Below the pieces are notes generated by a model that saw only the letters and a list, made by a program, of their open reading frames with translations, searched no databases and was not told the origin of the DNA. This document shows, piece after piece, positions 33,130-44,387 of a stretch of DNA of 64,000 bases (position 1 is the stretch's first letter; every line of letters starts with the position of its first letter). Source of the stretch: Meconema thalassinum (Eukaryota; Arthropoda; Insecta; Orthoptera; Tettigoniidae); the NCBI GenBank assembly GCA_946902985.2, contig OX336389.2, forward strand, positions 173,052,704-173,116,703, in the 5' to 3' direction. The position numbers and the translations under genes are program-made.

Positions 33130-33725
33130 TTTCTGGAGGTTTAGCCAAAAGAAATGTTGTACTTATCGTACCAATTATTGGTGTATATTTGTAAATATAA
33201 CATATGTTTTCTAATACGATTAAATAAATAACCAGTCATGAACATGAACCTGATAGATTACGTTTTAACAAATTCTACGGATGAGTGCCACTGCATCAAC
33301 ACTAGAGATCAAAAAATAGAAATAAACATTCCGAACGAATGTAAATAAACGGACAAATATTTAAATACAATACGTACAGAATCGATAGAATTCGCTTGTA
33401 TCGATAGACCTGAATCAGAGAGTATCAATCATCACGCATCTGGCGTTTCTCAGATAATAGAAAGAAAACAAGACGTTTTCCTTGCATTCCCATGAACAGA
33501 AACGGTCATATTACTTATAAAATAGGAATACATGTTGAATTAGATGGATAAACTACAGGTTTCATTAAAATCGAAGATTATCCCACCATCTATTCTCTAT
33601 TGGTTACAAACAGAACTAATTGGTAGCCTGAAATGACTCCTAGCGCTTTGAACGCTGCCTGTTGGAACTTCTAGAGCCAAGCTAGAGTTGGCTTCAAAAA
33701 CCCTTTACAGTTTTAGGGGCAGATG
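33130..33725. other. No recognisable gene
   Basis: AT-rich sequence following the LINE C tail. Nothing recognised. Confidence 0.5.
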
Positions 33726-34065
33726 ATCTCGTAGTAAAACCGACAGCAGTGGCTACGCTCGCTAAAGCGCAGCGTTAGGTCATGGGGCCAAGCTCTCTGA
33801 TGACTCGGTAGACGCGTGTGTTCGAGCCTCACCGGCTGCCGTCCTTGAAATCGTTTCCCGTGGGTTTCCCATTTTCAACACCAGGCAAATGTTGGGACGG
33901 TACCTTGTGGCAGCCACGGCCGCTTCCTTCCACATCCTTGCCCAGATTAATTCATCTTCATCATTCCATCTCTCATCACGGGCGTCGACTAGAAAGATCT
34001 GCACTCTGCCTCTCAGGTCGTCAGACAAAAATAAACCTCGTAGTTTCGCCCCTTAAGACCTAAAT
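33725..34065 (+). mobile_element. SINE family B-like copy (subfamily B')
   Basis: The head AACCGACAGCAGTGGCTACG, with the B box TGTTCGAGCCTC, is followed by CCCGTGGGTTTCCCATTTTC, CACCAGGCAAATGTTGGGAC and CCACGGCCGCTTCCTTCC, closely matching the copy at 43160-43450. It ends near CCTTAAGACCTAAATAACTG. Confidence 0.7.
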
Positions 34066-34069
34066 AACT

Positions 34070-34583
34070 GACTCGAGTTTCACCCACCCGATTCACGTTC
34101 AGGTACCAATAATGATACATCAGTTTAGCCGCTACTTACCAAGGCACAGGGCCGCCAAGAAGGGGGAGGGCAAACGAATAGAGGCCCGTAAACAATGAGG
34201 GCCCGTTAGTGGTACAAGTTAGTAGTTTATTGTAGCTTGTTTTGTATTATGTAAAGTTAGCTTAGGGGCCGTATTTTTTGGTAATAGCGATAGGCGCGAA
34301 CTTTTTTTCATACCTTCTTTCTCGCCTATATTTGACCTTGTACTTAAAATAGCATATACTGTATTAGCAAAATGAACTCGCGAAATATCACGAAATCTGA
34401 TTTATTGCGCGAATTGCACAAATAATCACGAAATATACTCCACTTGGTACGAAAATGCTAAATTTAATCGAAAAAGCTCTCCAATACACGTTTAAATGCT
34501 TCTGAGGAATTGACCGTCGTGGTTTCCTTCTCATTTGATTGATAGTGCTGCGCCGGAAGTATGTGTATTCAGTTCCGCGATCT
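34070..34583. other. No recognisable gene
   Basis: Non-coding sequence. CAGGGCCGCC at about 34147 looks like a hAT terminus, but no partner inverted repeat or 8-bp duplication was found. Confidence 0.5.
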
Positions 34584-34587
34584 CTAA

Positions 34588-36760
34588 TAATAATAATAAT
34601 AATAATAGTATAATTGCGCACGAAAGTGCATTCACAAAATACATAAATATCATAAACCCTGTAATTTTGTTCACATTTCACTATACTCAGCGAGAGAAAT
34701 TTGTCTTTGCTTGCATAAGGTGATATGGTATCTTTCACACACTGAATGGCACAGGCTGCATACGCAAGTATCGTCTGGCTCATGAAAGTGAGTCTTGACG
34801 CAGATCAAGTGGTGGTAACCGTGCACCGCCAACTGGGTCAGCACGTGTCGTAGTTTTTGGTTGGGTCCCATCCACGTTCGGTCTAGCATGGCATCTGTAG
34901 AGAAGAACTCCGGCCATATTTCTCGTCGTTTCTTCTCTCTCCTCCATTAAATTCCTGGTCGCATCGGTTGATTGAAGTTCGTAGTGTAGACGTAAGTCCT
35001 CTATAAGGAAAGTCTCTTGCCAGCTCATAGACGAGCCTTGAGAGCGTGAACCTTGATAACCCTAAGGCTGCTTTCAAGTAGCGGGCTTTCACCTTTTCTA
35101 TTGCTGATAGGTCTTTTATCGTCAGTTTAAGCTAAATGAGGTCCAAACCATAGGTTAAGATTGGTATAATATTTGCTTTGAAGAGAGCCATTGCTGTATG
35201 TATGGATAAACTTCTTATGTCTTTGATTCCATAAAAAGCTTTTATTGCTGCCGTCACTCTTTCCTTTATATGTAGCCAAAACGATGTCGTCGTAGTCTGA
35301 AGTGTGATGCCTAAGTACCGGAATGCATTTACTCTTTCCAATGGAGTGTCCTTGTAGTAAAGTATGTCTTCCTCTGCGGGGTTTCCCTCTTTTCGGAAGG
35401 TCATTTGTTGGGGTTTCTTCTCATTTACTGTGAAGCTGTTTTCATTTGTCCATAGTGCTAACGCGTTGAGGGAAAGCTGGATGTCCTGAATGTTGGTCGA
35501 TGCGAGAACCATATCGTCGGCATACATATAAAGTGAAGTAGACTTCGTTGCCTGTTTTATTGTCTTAATGATGTCGATTGTAGCTACGTTGAATAAAAGT
35601 GGGCTGAGGGGGTCCCCTTGTAGTACGCCATTGGTCTGGATTACGTCGTATGTTGTAGATACGGAGTCATCAATCGAGAACTTGTTGTAAGTTAAGATGT
35701 CCTTTATTATATTGGTCAGCGGGTGTTCTTCTCCGGTGAGCTGTTCTAATTTTGACACTAGGAGTTTTCTGTCGATCATGTCAAAGGCTTTGGAGTAATC
35801 AACGAAAACACAATGGAGCTTTCCTCTTGGTAACCGTAAGGTATCGTCTATGTCATCCAGGAGGTTCTTTACAGCATGTAGTGTGCTTCTTCCTCTCCGG
35901 AATCCGAATTGCTCCTCTGGGATCAGATGGTCGATCTCTATGGTTAGGCGTTCAGTGATAAGTCTTGTCAGTACTTTAAACATGTTGTTTTCGAGTGCAA
36001 TGCCCCTATACGGGTTGGGATCAGAGAAGTCTCCTTTTCCCTTGTACAATACTTTAATAGTCGATCTTCTCCAGCTCTCTGGTATTGTTTCCAGTTCTAT
36101 GCATTTATTTAATAAGTTCGTCCATGTATCCAGTAAGATATCTGATGTCTGTTTTATATGTTCGTTGAACACTCCGTCTGGACCAGCGGCTTTCCCATTC
36201 TTGAGTGCTGAAATAGTTGACTCTACCTCTTCTTTAGTGAAGTAATGCCGACCTGTAATCTTTGTGCTTCCACTTGTGTTGGGGTAAGCTTGTTGATCAT
36301 CGTTCTTGTTAAGTATACCGTTGAAGTGGCTTGCCCAGGTATCCATGGGTATTTTCCCTGCTATGTTGAATTTTCTTGGCCTCAGTGCTTTGAAAGGGTC
36401 TTTCAATGCTTACATAGCCATTTTTTCTCCTTCCGCTTCTGTGTATGCATTTCGCTTTGTCTTTAAAATGTTCTTATATGATTTTCTATGCAAGGAGTAC
36501 GCTGCAAGGTCGTTCTTTGTATTTGAATCTCTTGCCACTCTTAGAGCTTGTAGAGTTCTTTGTTAGCACTGGTAGCACTCTGCATCAAACCATGGCTTCG
36601 CGAAGCGATGTATCTGGGGGACGCTACCTGTTAGGATGAACTCCTTCATCTCTAAGGCTATCGATGAAAATCGATATCTGCTATCGATTACATCAAATGA
36701 CGTTGTGGTCGTAGATACAGCCTTGCGAGTTCGCAACTGATAAAACTATCGGCAAATATC
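34588..36760 (-). mobile_element. LINE B, near full RT region
   Basis: Minus-strand non-LTR element. The 3' end is an (ATT)n run (34584-34607 on the plus strand as AAT). The 5' limit is near 36760, where coding similarity fades; the endonuclease domain is missing, so the copy is 5' truncated. A second copy is at 39249-40382. Confidence 0.75.
34673..36720 (-). pseudogene. LINE B reverse transcriptase, several stops
   Basis: Reading down the minus strand: SFDVIDSRYRFSSIALEMKE, then KPWFDAECYQC with a stop, a basic linker, another stop near 36410, then a 424-codon open stretch with the RT blocks: GPDGVFNEHIKQ, YRGIALENNMFKVLTRLI, EEQFGFRRGRSTLHAV, CVFVDYSKAFDMID, LQGDPLSPLLFNV and the catalytic YMYADDMVLA. 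After a TAG near 35130, frameshifted pieces include LGLSRFTLSRLVYELA and a C-terminal CVCSLCHSVC zinc-binding cluster near 34720. Inactive. Confidence 0.85.
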
Positions 36761-36778
36761 CAGTATTTATGTATAAAA

Positions 36779-36979
36779 ATGCAAAAAATTAAAGTCACAA
36801 CAGTTTTCTCGAAGGTCGAGGAATACAACAGTGAGGGATTATATGTATTTGATGCTGCAAGAAAGTTTCTAATGTGTAAATACTGCAATGTTCGTATTCA
36901 GTGGGAACGAAAACACACGTGCGATAAACACTGCAGGGATTCAGAAACGCATAAAAAAGAGGAAGAAAGAAGGAAATGA
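36779..36979 (+). pseudogene. CGGBP1/hAT-type BED-like zinc-finger fragment
   Basis: The frame from ATG 36779 reads SEGLYVFDAARKFLMCKYCN and VRIQWERKHTCDKHCRDSET, then HKKEEERRK. The CxxC, an aromatic, then HxxC..H spacing is that of the BED-like finger of CGGBP1-type proteins, which derive from hAT transposases. The frame ends at a stop 24 bases before a non-autonomous hAT inserted at 37011. No continuation of the protein could be recognised past 38549. It may be an exapted or decayed transposase exon. Confidence 0.5.
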
Positions 36980-37010
36980 ACATAATTCTACGCGGCAAAG
37001 AACATTCGGC

Positions 37011-38541
37011 CAGTGGCGTATACTGGTCTGAAGATCTGGGCTACCGCTGAGCTTAATATTACACAAACCATGCTTTTGAACTGCCGTGCGAAAAGAGTTC
37101 ATATTTGAAAACCCTTCCTTTCACGACTAAATAACAAACACGGCCAGCAATACAAAAATCCACAGCCTGCTTCCAGTCTCCGACCGGGTCAGGAATGGAA
37201 TGAATGAAGCCCCCATCTAGCGGCGAGGATATGAACTGTGCCGGCTGCCGAGGCCTGACGCACTCCTCTGGGGCAATGATTAAATGAATGACAGATGAAA
37301 TGAAATGATAGTGGCGAGTGTTGCTGGAATGAAATTTTGACGGGAAAACCGGAGTACCCGGAGAAAAACCTGTCTGCCTCCGTTTTGTCCAGCACAGATC
37401 TCACATGGAGTGACCGGGATTTGAACCACGGACCCAGCGGTGAGAGGCCGGCGTGCTGCCGCCTAAGCCACGGAGGCTTTACACGGCCAGCAATACAATT
37501 GAGACAATTTAGAACTGCCAGATAACCTATTCCGCCTAGCATATAGCCTATGATGTGAAATGACGTGTATACATTGGCACACAATAATTATTGCAGTTCA
37601 GGTGTAGGCCTTGTCATATGTATAATATGAACTTTCTCACTGTATAGACGACGGCTGAAAGGAACTTCTAACAAACTCTCTATTATACAGTCACTGGCAT
37701 TTAAAGCCCCCGCATGTGTTTGTTCCGTAATTTTCTCACAAAATCACAACTGGCATAGTTAAAACAAAACACTACATAAATATTCTTCAGCATACACACA
37801 TTTAAATAAATCACACATCGAAAATACTACAACTTCTAAAACATATTCACATATATGAGCGCGATAATGTTTATTTATTGTAGGCTATTTGTTCCATTAA
37901 ACGCTTTTAACTTCAAAGAAACCGCTGGTACCGGTACTCAATTAAATTAGCCTCTGGCTGCGCGAGCCAGCGGCGTGTGGGCCAGATATGCGGGGCGACT
38001 AAGCGCTCCTTAGCCTGGGGTTTAACTTGAATCGGGGTTAAAAATTGGCGGTTTCTTGCGTGGTTTCAAGTTGTTAAGCGAATAATTTTTATTTGATGTT
38101 GTGTATGCAATCATTTAAATATTTGGTAGTTTGATGTTATTTTGCGTGGTATACATGTGTTAGTACCTATTTCCCTCCGTGTTACTCAGACCATCGCCGC
38201 TCCAAGCTGTGTTTATTCTTGTTAGGCGCTGTCCAGTATGGTAAGAAACCGCTGGCCGTAGCGGCAACTCAGTCGCTATGACCGCTGGGCCTGCACGGAA
38301 CAAGGGTGGGTGTGGAGAGATGGGGAGGGCGGCGTGAGGCTGCCGATTTCTCGAACGGTTTCTGCTGCGTTGCCGCGTTGACTACTCACTAACCATTATT
38401 TATTTCGATAAAGAAGAATGTGCACGAAAGTCACGATTGTTTGAATGCTTTGTTGAACCTGTAATAAAGTGTTATTTATTTTTAATGTAATTTTCTTGGG
38501 CTACCGCCGGTAGCCCCGGTAGCCCTAAGAATACGCCCCTG
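37011..38541. mobile_element. Non-autonomous hAT, 8-bp TSD
   Basis: The left terminus CAGTGGCGTATACTGG and right terminus (complement) CAGGGGCGTATTCTTAGG are short inverted repeats, each followed inward by GGGCTACCG. The flanking direct repeat CATTCGGC lies at 37003-37010 and 38542-38549. The 1531-bp interior has no transposase. It contains a SINE at 37156-37480. Confidence 0.88.
37156..37480 (-). mobile_element. SINE family D copy, 18-bp TSD
   Basis: Inverted relative to the copy at 19821-20154 and highly similar to it: the minus-strand head AAAGCCTCCGTGGCTTAGGC, B box GTGGTTCAAATCCC, and end CAGGCTGTGG. It is flanked by ACACGGCCAGCAATACAA at 37138-37155 and 37481-37498, an exact 18-bp TSD. 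Confidence 0.95.
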
Positions 38542-38549
38542 CATTCGGC

Positions 38550-38950
38550 GATACTCGACACATCGCAAAAAAGTTGAAAACCCCCCTTAACACATAATTT
38601 GTTAGATTTTCCCCATACTATAAGGAATATTTCAGAAGAAACATCGATCATTGTGACAATTTATTTCGCGAAATACCCACCGAAAACGTGTCAGTTTTAA
38701 CAAGAAATCAACAGTTTTATTTCACCAAAAAATAAGGCCCTTATTTAACTTACATGCCCGAGGCTTTGCAGAGTAAGGATGTTGAATTATCTGCAGCTCT
38801 GCAGAATATATTTCATATTACCGAACTTTCAACTGTCCAGAGAAATCAGGCAGAAAATCATTTCAGAAACCAATAATTTGGTAGAAAAAGTTCCTCGATT
38901 CTGGAAATTACAAAAAACACGTAATGTACCGTACCTTATTCTACCCTGAG
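38550..38950. other. No recognisable gene
   Basis: Sequence after the hAT target duplication. It may continue whatever element holds the zinc-finger fragment at 36779, but no protein family is recognised. Confidence 0.4.
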
Positions 38951-38954
38951 AAGT

Positions 38955-39248
38955 ATTATAACCAAGCACGAAAGAACTCATCCATTGCATGGGTATGAAC
39001 CACATGCACACAGACTGGAGTCCAGGAAGAGTTTCCTAAGAACATCACAGGAACTCACAACAACTGATAAACAAGCCAGGTTGCAATTGCAGAAATCTAA
39101 AGGCCCCATTCCTAACGGCTGGAAGAAAGTAGCAGAAACTGAACACAATAAAGGAAGGACAACATGGAAAACTCTGAACAGATTGAGATCTGGCATTGGC
39201 AGATCAATAGTTAACCTGGCAAGATGGGGCTATGGAAAGCAAGATATT
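38955..39248 (+). pseudogene. LINE C C-terminal region, left part
   Basis: The frame reads HPLHGYEPHAHRLESRKSFL, ELTTTDKQARLQ and TTWKTLNRLRSGIGRSIVNL, then ARWGYGKQDI, the region that precedes the Cys/His cluster in endonuclease-RT type LINEs. It is cut at CAAGATATT by a minus-strand LINE B insertion and resumes at 40383. Confidence 0.8.
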
Positions 39249-40382
39249 TATTAAAGAATTGTGCACAATGTGCAATATATTTGTTTAGCATTATCACAAC
39301 GTTTATAATCTATTTTTCCAAAATTGCAAGTGGTATCTGCCACACCGAACATCACACAGTTCACACACACACACGAATCACAAGGTTCATGAAATTTCTT
39401 ATTGGTGCAGACCACATGATGGAAACCATGACATGTCTCAACTCGTAATTAGTCTGAGTCCAGTGCCTACTAGTCATCGCATCAGAGCTGTAAAATTCCC
39501 ACCAAATGTCTGCTCTTTTTTGTTCTCGTTTGCTTTTAGTATCTTGGAAAGCAGTCGTTGATAGTAGAAACATTCTATTTCTGATCTCTTGTACCAGATA
39601 GTCTTCCTTAGATAGTACATATACAAGTCTTGAACGAGTAAATTTCGGGACACCAAGCGTTCTCTTGAGGAAAGAGGCCTTCACTTTCTCTAGAGTTTCT
39701 AGATCACTCACTTTTAATTGATCCCATACAAGTTCAATTCCATTAGTAAAAACTGGTATTATTTTTGCTCGAAAGAGTTTCATTGTGGTGGTCAGGGACA
39801 GTTTTTCTGGTTTTGAAATATCTTTCATAGCTCTAATCGCTGCTGTTGCTTTTTCTTTAACATGAAAAGAGAAGGTGGTCCATGTAGTCTGAAGGCAAAT
39901 GCGTAGATATTTGAACTGATTCACAATGGCTAATTTGTTTCCCCCTAGGTACTGTGCCCACGTTATATCTCTGCCGGAGAGCTACATCATTACTTCCAGG
40001 AAAGGTATACCGACTGTACTAGCCTCACCAAAGACATTTCTCAAATTGGCAACAAACAATTGTGTGGCAAGCACTAATGAGTGTGCCGAGTGCATTATGC
40101 TAAGTCGGCCGTCAGAACTCCCTAGCCCCACACTATGAGGTAATGTCTTATGAATAGGAGTAGAGGAGTTGACAGGTCGAATTCTCAGAAATATAACGGT
40201 CCTCACCGGCAGAGAAATAATGCAAACACTGTACAATTGGTCTTGTAATGCATTTCTTCCTCCCATCCGGAACGTCATCTGAACTGTCTTCTTGGTATTG
40301 ATTGTAAACTTATTTTCCATTGCCCAATCCGAGAGTCTATCGATCGCATCGTGGACATCTTTCAGGATTGGTCCTCCAATGA
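39249..40382 (-). mobile_element. LINE B copy inserted in LINE C, 9-bp TSD
   Basis: The minus strand carries RT pieces PILKDVHDAIDRLSDWAMEN, INTKKTVQMTFR, then (after a MITE) YLGGNKLAIVNQFKYLRICL, AKIIPVFTNGIELVWDQL and TRSRLVYVLSKEDYL. The target duplication CAAGATATT at 39240-39248 and 40383-40391 sets its ends. It is 5' truncated after the catalytic RT block. Confidence 0.88.
39952..40231. mobile_element. 280-bp MITE with 26-bp TIRs, TA-flanked
   Basis: The left end CTGTGCCCACGTTATATCTC and right end (complement) CAGTGTTTGCATTATTTCTC both continue TGCCGG. TA lies at 39950-39951 and 40232-40233. It interrupts the LINE B frame, and the protein similarity resumes cleanly on the other side. 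Tc1/mariner-type MITE by target choice; no parent is seen in the window. Confidence 0.82.
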
Positions 40383-40640
40383 CAAGATATTAAGTGTGAT
40401 TGTGGAGAAGACCAGACTGTTAGGCACATGCTCCAGTGTCGACTGTGCCCAGCTTCCTGCACAGAGGAGGATTTACATCAAGCTTCAGACATGCACTGAA
40501 AGTAGCCAAATTTTGGTCTAGTTTTGTTTAATATTTGTAAATGTTTGTGACTGTGTATATATATATGTATGTGTATTTATTTATTGTAAATTTTTGCCGT
40601 TTGGAAGTTCCTGTCACGAGAATAATAATTTAAAATTGTG
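40383..40640 (+). pseudogene. LINE C C-terminus and 3' UTR, right part
   Basis: It continues from 39248 with KCDCGEDQTVRHMLQCRLCP and ASCTEEDLHQASD, a stop, then VAKFWSS. The 3' untranslated part follows, with GTATATATATATG near 40555. The Cys/His cluster is the putative nucleic-acid-binding end of the LINE protein. Confidence 0.8.
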
Positions 40641-40644
40641 ACTG

Positions 40645-41295
40645 TGCATCAGATGCTTTTTTCAAAATGACATTGTCTTTCCAGAATAGCTAGTAGTGGA
40701 TAGTAATAATTAAAAGTATTTCAAGGGGTGCCCTAGAAAAACATTGCATAGGGGCACTTAAATCCTCTCGGAGGCCATGGCACCTGCCTATGATATGTTA
40801 GGACAAGAAGACAAGCATGATACAAACTGATGCAAATAAATACAGGATGTTATAACATAATATTGGGAAATAACTGTGGGGGTTCACTGAAATTTCATGT
40901 ATCGAGTTGTGGGAATGGAGGCATGGAAGTTGATGACAACTATAGGCTAGGAAATTCATAATTAACCCATGAATGATGGGTACAACTGCTATGTACTTAA
41001 AACCCCTGACAGGATCATTCAATGGCGACAAATGTGACATTTTCAACACCAACACCATGTGTTCTTTAATTAATATTGAATTAATTAGCTATGTAAAAAT
41101 ATGCTGCGATCACATTAATAAATAAAATAAGTTTACTGGCATTTGCTAACTCCTGGAAATAAGAGTGGAGTATACATTTCCAAAGAACACAATTCACAAT
41201 ATCTTAACACATGAACAATTCCAGGGGTGGCTCCTGACTAAAATGTTAGGGTGGGCCAGATGATATTATTGTTGGTTTATTGGCTTTCACAGCCA
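40645..41295. other. No recognisable gene
   Basis: AT-rich sequence without coding motifs or element ends. Confidence 0.5.
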
Positions 41296-41299
41296 AGGA

Positions 41300-41524
41300 A
41301 TTAAAACTCAGCAATATTTCTAGGTTCATGCCGTTCTTTTTCGGGGATTTGCCTAGGAACACCAAGATAGGCTCATCAGAAGGGAGGTAGTGCACAGTTC
41401 GCTACTCCTGTGGGGGTCCGGGCATGGACACCAAGAGTCCGCTGATGAACCTATCTCTTGGTGTTCCTAGGTGAAACCCCGCAGGAGACACGGCATAAAT
41501 CTAGAAAAATTGCCGAGTTTTATT
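41300..41524. mobile_element. Foldback element with hammerhead-like cores
   Basis: Inverted arms 41300-41383 and 41439-41524 (AAAACTCAGCAATATTTCTA against the complement of the right arm; both contain CCTAGGAACACCAAGA) surround a 55-bp spacer. The right arm, read forward, has CTGATGA (41442-41448), a 5-bp stem ACCTA/TAGGT with a 14-nt loop, and GAAA (41473-41476). The left arm, read on the minus strand, has CTGATGA, GCCTA/TAGGC and AAA. Stem III and a cleavage triplet are not clear. Confidence 0.65.
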
Positions 41525-41529
41525 ATTAT

Positions 41530-43005
41530 TATTGTTGTTTTATATAAAAGTTTATCTTATGTGGGATTCACCCTGTATTTTTGATACAACATCTGTATAT
41601 GTACAGGTTTTCTGTCAGTGAATAAAAATGTGTGCTCGTAAAAAAAAAAAATTACATTCAATGTTGCCAATATTGCGATTATCATACTGTAATTCCACAC
41701 AACACAACATTTGAAAAAGGGTTTGATAAAAAATAAAAATCCACTTTCATTTTCCTATGTCGCACACAATCAGCATATTAAATAACTACGTACCGAATCA
41801 GAAAAGTTAAAAACACATTAATTTACAGATATTCATTTCATCCACAGAACTCACTAACACACTTATACCATACTTCGAACACCAGACAACTGAAAATGTA
41901 TAAATATAATTTTGTCTAATATCAACAAGCTGCGAGCAATGACTGAATACTTGTTTAAGGGCGTAGGATGGGGTGGACCCTTCTATTGTAGTCCTGTTTG
42001 TCAGAGACAGAAGCAGGAAGTGAAATGTAGAGATCTTCTATTTCGCTTCAAAGCGACGCTATGGGCCCATTCTGTTGGCCCTTGGAGAGAAAATTCCCTT
42101 CATAGCACAGAAGAATTCGTGTGCAAGACAGTGCAATGTCCACTGTCTCCTCATTCAGCTCATCAAGCCATATACTTTACATGGGACTTTCTGTGGAGCG
42201 GCCCTCGCTATGACAATACACCGTACGAGACTGTCAGGATCTTAAGCTAGGGATGAGTTATGTATACTGAATTCTTTTTAGAGATTCTAGAAAAGAAAAC
42301 CAATTATTATAAGTAGAATATATGTAATTTAAAGTAATTTTTAAATACTTTAATTAAACAAATTTTGTGCAATGCGGTCTAATGCCCCTGGGTCGGCGGG
42401 CCCTTTCAACCCTTAATGACAATTCTATGCCTATTATATCTATAAATAAAGCAAGCTTTCTCTGTGAACAATTGGAATTTTTGGCTAAAACTTTATATTT
42501 ATCTTGGATGAAATGTGTAAATGCCTTACCCTCAGTTTGATTTTTGTCGGTTTGTCTTGTTTCTTATGGGTTGGCATAAAAAATACAGGAGTGAATGGCA
42601 AAGTAGAAGGTACCCCTAAAACTAGAACTAGGCTACAAATTATTTATGTAAGCCCAGTACAAAGAGGGGATGGTGTTAACAGGAAGCCTCAAATCCCCAG
42701 CAGTAAACCAATTGAACAATCTGTATCCATGGCAATGCCAGGTGTGAGAACAGCTTGGTGACTGACTTGCTTGCTGATCTGAAAATATCACGAGGTGAGG
42801 TGTCCTGACATGGATGTCACAACACAGTTCTAAATGCGAAAACCTGTCCCGGGAGGTAAGACAATCTCTTATCACTTCCTTTCCTCGTGACAAACTGGCT
42901 TTGGTGGGACGGTCTCATTCCTCGCCTCCATCAACACATCATGGCATATGAAGGTAAGATAGGTGTGATATATGGGTAGATATACAGTATCCCAATGGAG
43001 GACCT
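41530..43005. other. No recognisable gene
   Basis: Contains an ATT-rich run near 41520-41535 and a 112-codon open frame (41912-42250, CRDLLFRFKATLWAHS) with no recognised family. Some CCCTG/GGGC-rich text near 42385 resembles decayed repeat ends. I see no gene I can support. Confidence 0.45.
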
Positions 43006-43009
43006 CACT

Positions 43010-43140
43010 TCTCTCTGCCAGCTGGCATGAGTCAGTGGTAAAGGGTTGGTCTTAAAACTGAACTCCAGCTCAGCTGTGGGTTTGAATCCAGCCATGGGCA
43101 TGGATGTGTAAACGTTGTCCTTAATTCAATTTCTATGATA
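43010..43140 (+). mobile_element. tRNA-derived SINE head (family F)
   Basis: CTGGCATGAGTCAGTGGTAA as the A-box side and GGGTTTGAATCC as the B box, followed by CAGCCATGGGCATGGATGTG and a short body. The stems do not form a tRNA. Ends not defined. Confidence 0.6.
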
Positions 43141-43159
43141 TAATATACTTTTATTCATT

Positions 43160-43450
43160 ACAACACCAACAGCAGTAGCTACATTCGCTAATGCAAGCTA
43201 TGTGGCCAAGCTAACTGTAGACTTGGTAGACATAGGTTCGAACCCCACCAGCCATGGTTTCCCATTCTTAACTCCAGGCAAATGTCAGGGCGGTATCTTC
43301 TATTAGGCCACGCCCGCTTCCTTCCATCTCTCAGGAAGGGCATCCAACCGTAAAAACCACACGGCACATAGAAGTTCATCACATCTTCCGCCCTCCCAAC
43401 CCCGTTGAAGAGGAATTAATACGGGGTGGACATACTGTACATTACAATCA
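43160..43450 (+). mobile_element. SINE family B' copy
   Basis: ACACCAACAGCAGTAGCTAC, B box GGTTCGAACCCC, then GGTTTCCCATTCTTAACTCC, CAGGCAAATGTCAGG and GGCCACGCCCGCTTCCTTCC, parallel to 33725-34065. The 3' end reads AATTAATACGGGGTGGA. Confidence 0.75.
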
Positions 43451-43454
43451 TCTT

Positions 43455-44095
43455 TCCTCATCATACCAAGACACATAATGCAAGTAAAAATAAATTAAAC
43501 GGGAGCTGGCTGCATGGTTAAACAGCCAAATACTTTAAAATATTTCTAATTCTTCTTTTTTTAATTTGCGTTCTGGCTGATACTTTATTTCTCTTTATCA
43601 GCTGCTTAATGTTTGTATTTTTGTCACTCCTCGTGGTCTTCCTTTAAGTACCTAATTCCAAGTAGAACAATGCACTGGGTGCAAGTTATGAAATTACATA
43701 GGTGTTGGCCAAACAAGGTCCGACAGTCTATCCATAACTAAGTTAACCAGTCTCCCAAACGCTAGTTCTTTACACTTACAACGCACACCCATTAACGACG
43801 GGTATGAAGAGCTAGTGCTAAATATGACATTCATTCTGCACCAGGCAATAAATATGTAATTTGTTAATATATAAATTCTACAAACAAGTGTATTAATAAT
43901 TTCAATATTTGGGTAAACAGTGCGACACAGCAAACCACACCTGAATATCCAACTGCTGCCTTGTGGTTTGGCTGTACACTTCTACCTGGCTTATTATTGA
44001 AAATATATGATTTTCATAGACCTTTCTGGGAGTTATTAGGAATTGAAATTACTGTCAATTGTCACTGCTACACTGGAAATGTTTGTTATTGAGAT
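43455..44095. other. No recognisable gene
   Basis: AT-rich sequence; no element ends, SINE boxes or coding motifs recognised. Confidence 0.5.
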
Positions 44096-44099
44096 CCCT

Positions 44100-44330
44100 G
44101 CCCCAGAAGTACAGAATTTGATTCATAAGCTTAGATAAAAACTCAGTCTCATGGAGACAAATGGAAAGATATAGGTTTCCTCTTAGAAGCGCTTTCCCAC
44201 TACTACCCTAGCAAACTAATGAGATGGTACTAAACTTATGGCCACGGCTACCTCTTTCCTAACCCTAAATGTAAGTGTACACACTAGAACAAGCACTTCA
44301 AATGAGACAGCTTAGCCCCTAAATAAAACA
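44100..44330 (+). mobile_element. Degraded SINE B-like remnant
   Basis: ATTTGATTCATAAG in the B-box position and GGCCACGGCTACCTCTTTCC downstream match family B only in pieces. The intervening sequence is strongly diverged. Confidence 0.4.
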
Positions 44331-44387
44331 AGTATCTGACCCCATCGATTAATCAGATTAATATTTGATCTGTATATAAATCAAACC

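Noticed and set aside
34140..34200. hAT terminus (CAGGGCCGCC)
   Set aside because: No partner inverted repeat or 8-bp duplication could be found.
41560..41600. mariner right end (GGATTCACCCTGTAT)
   Set aside because: It resembles the 22832 terminus over about 12 bases only, with no left end.
41912..42250. 112-codon open frame as a gene
   Set aside because: No motif, no splice signals in place, no similarity recognised; cannot be supported.
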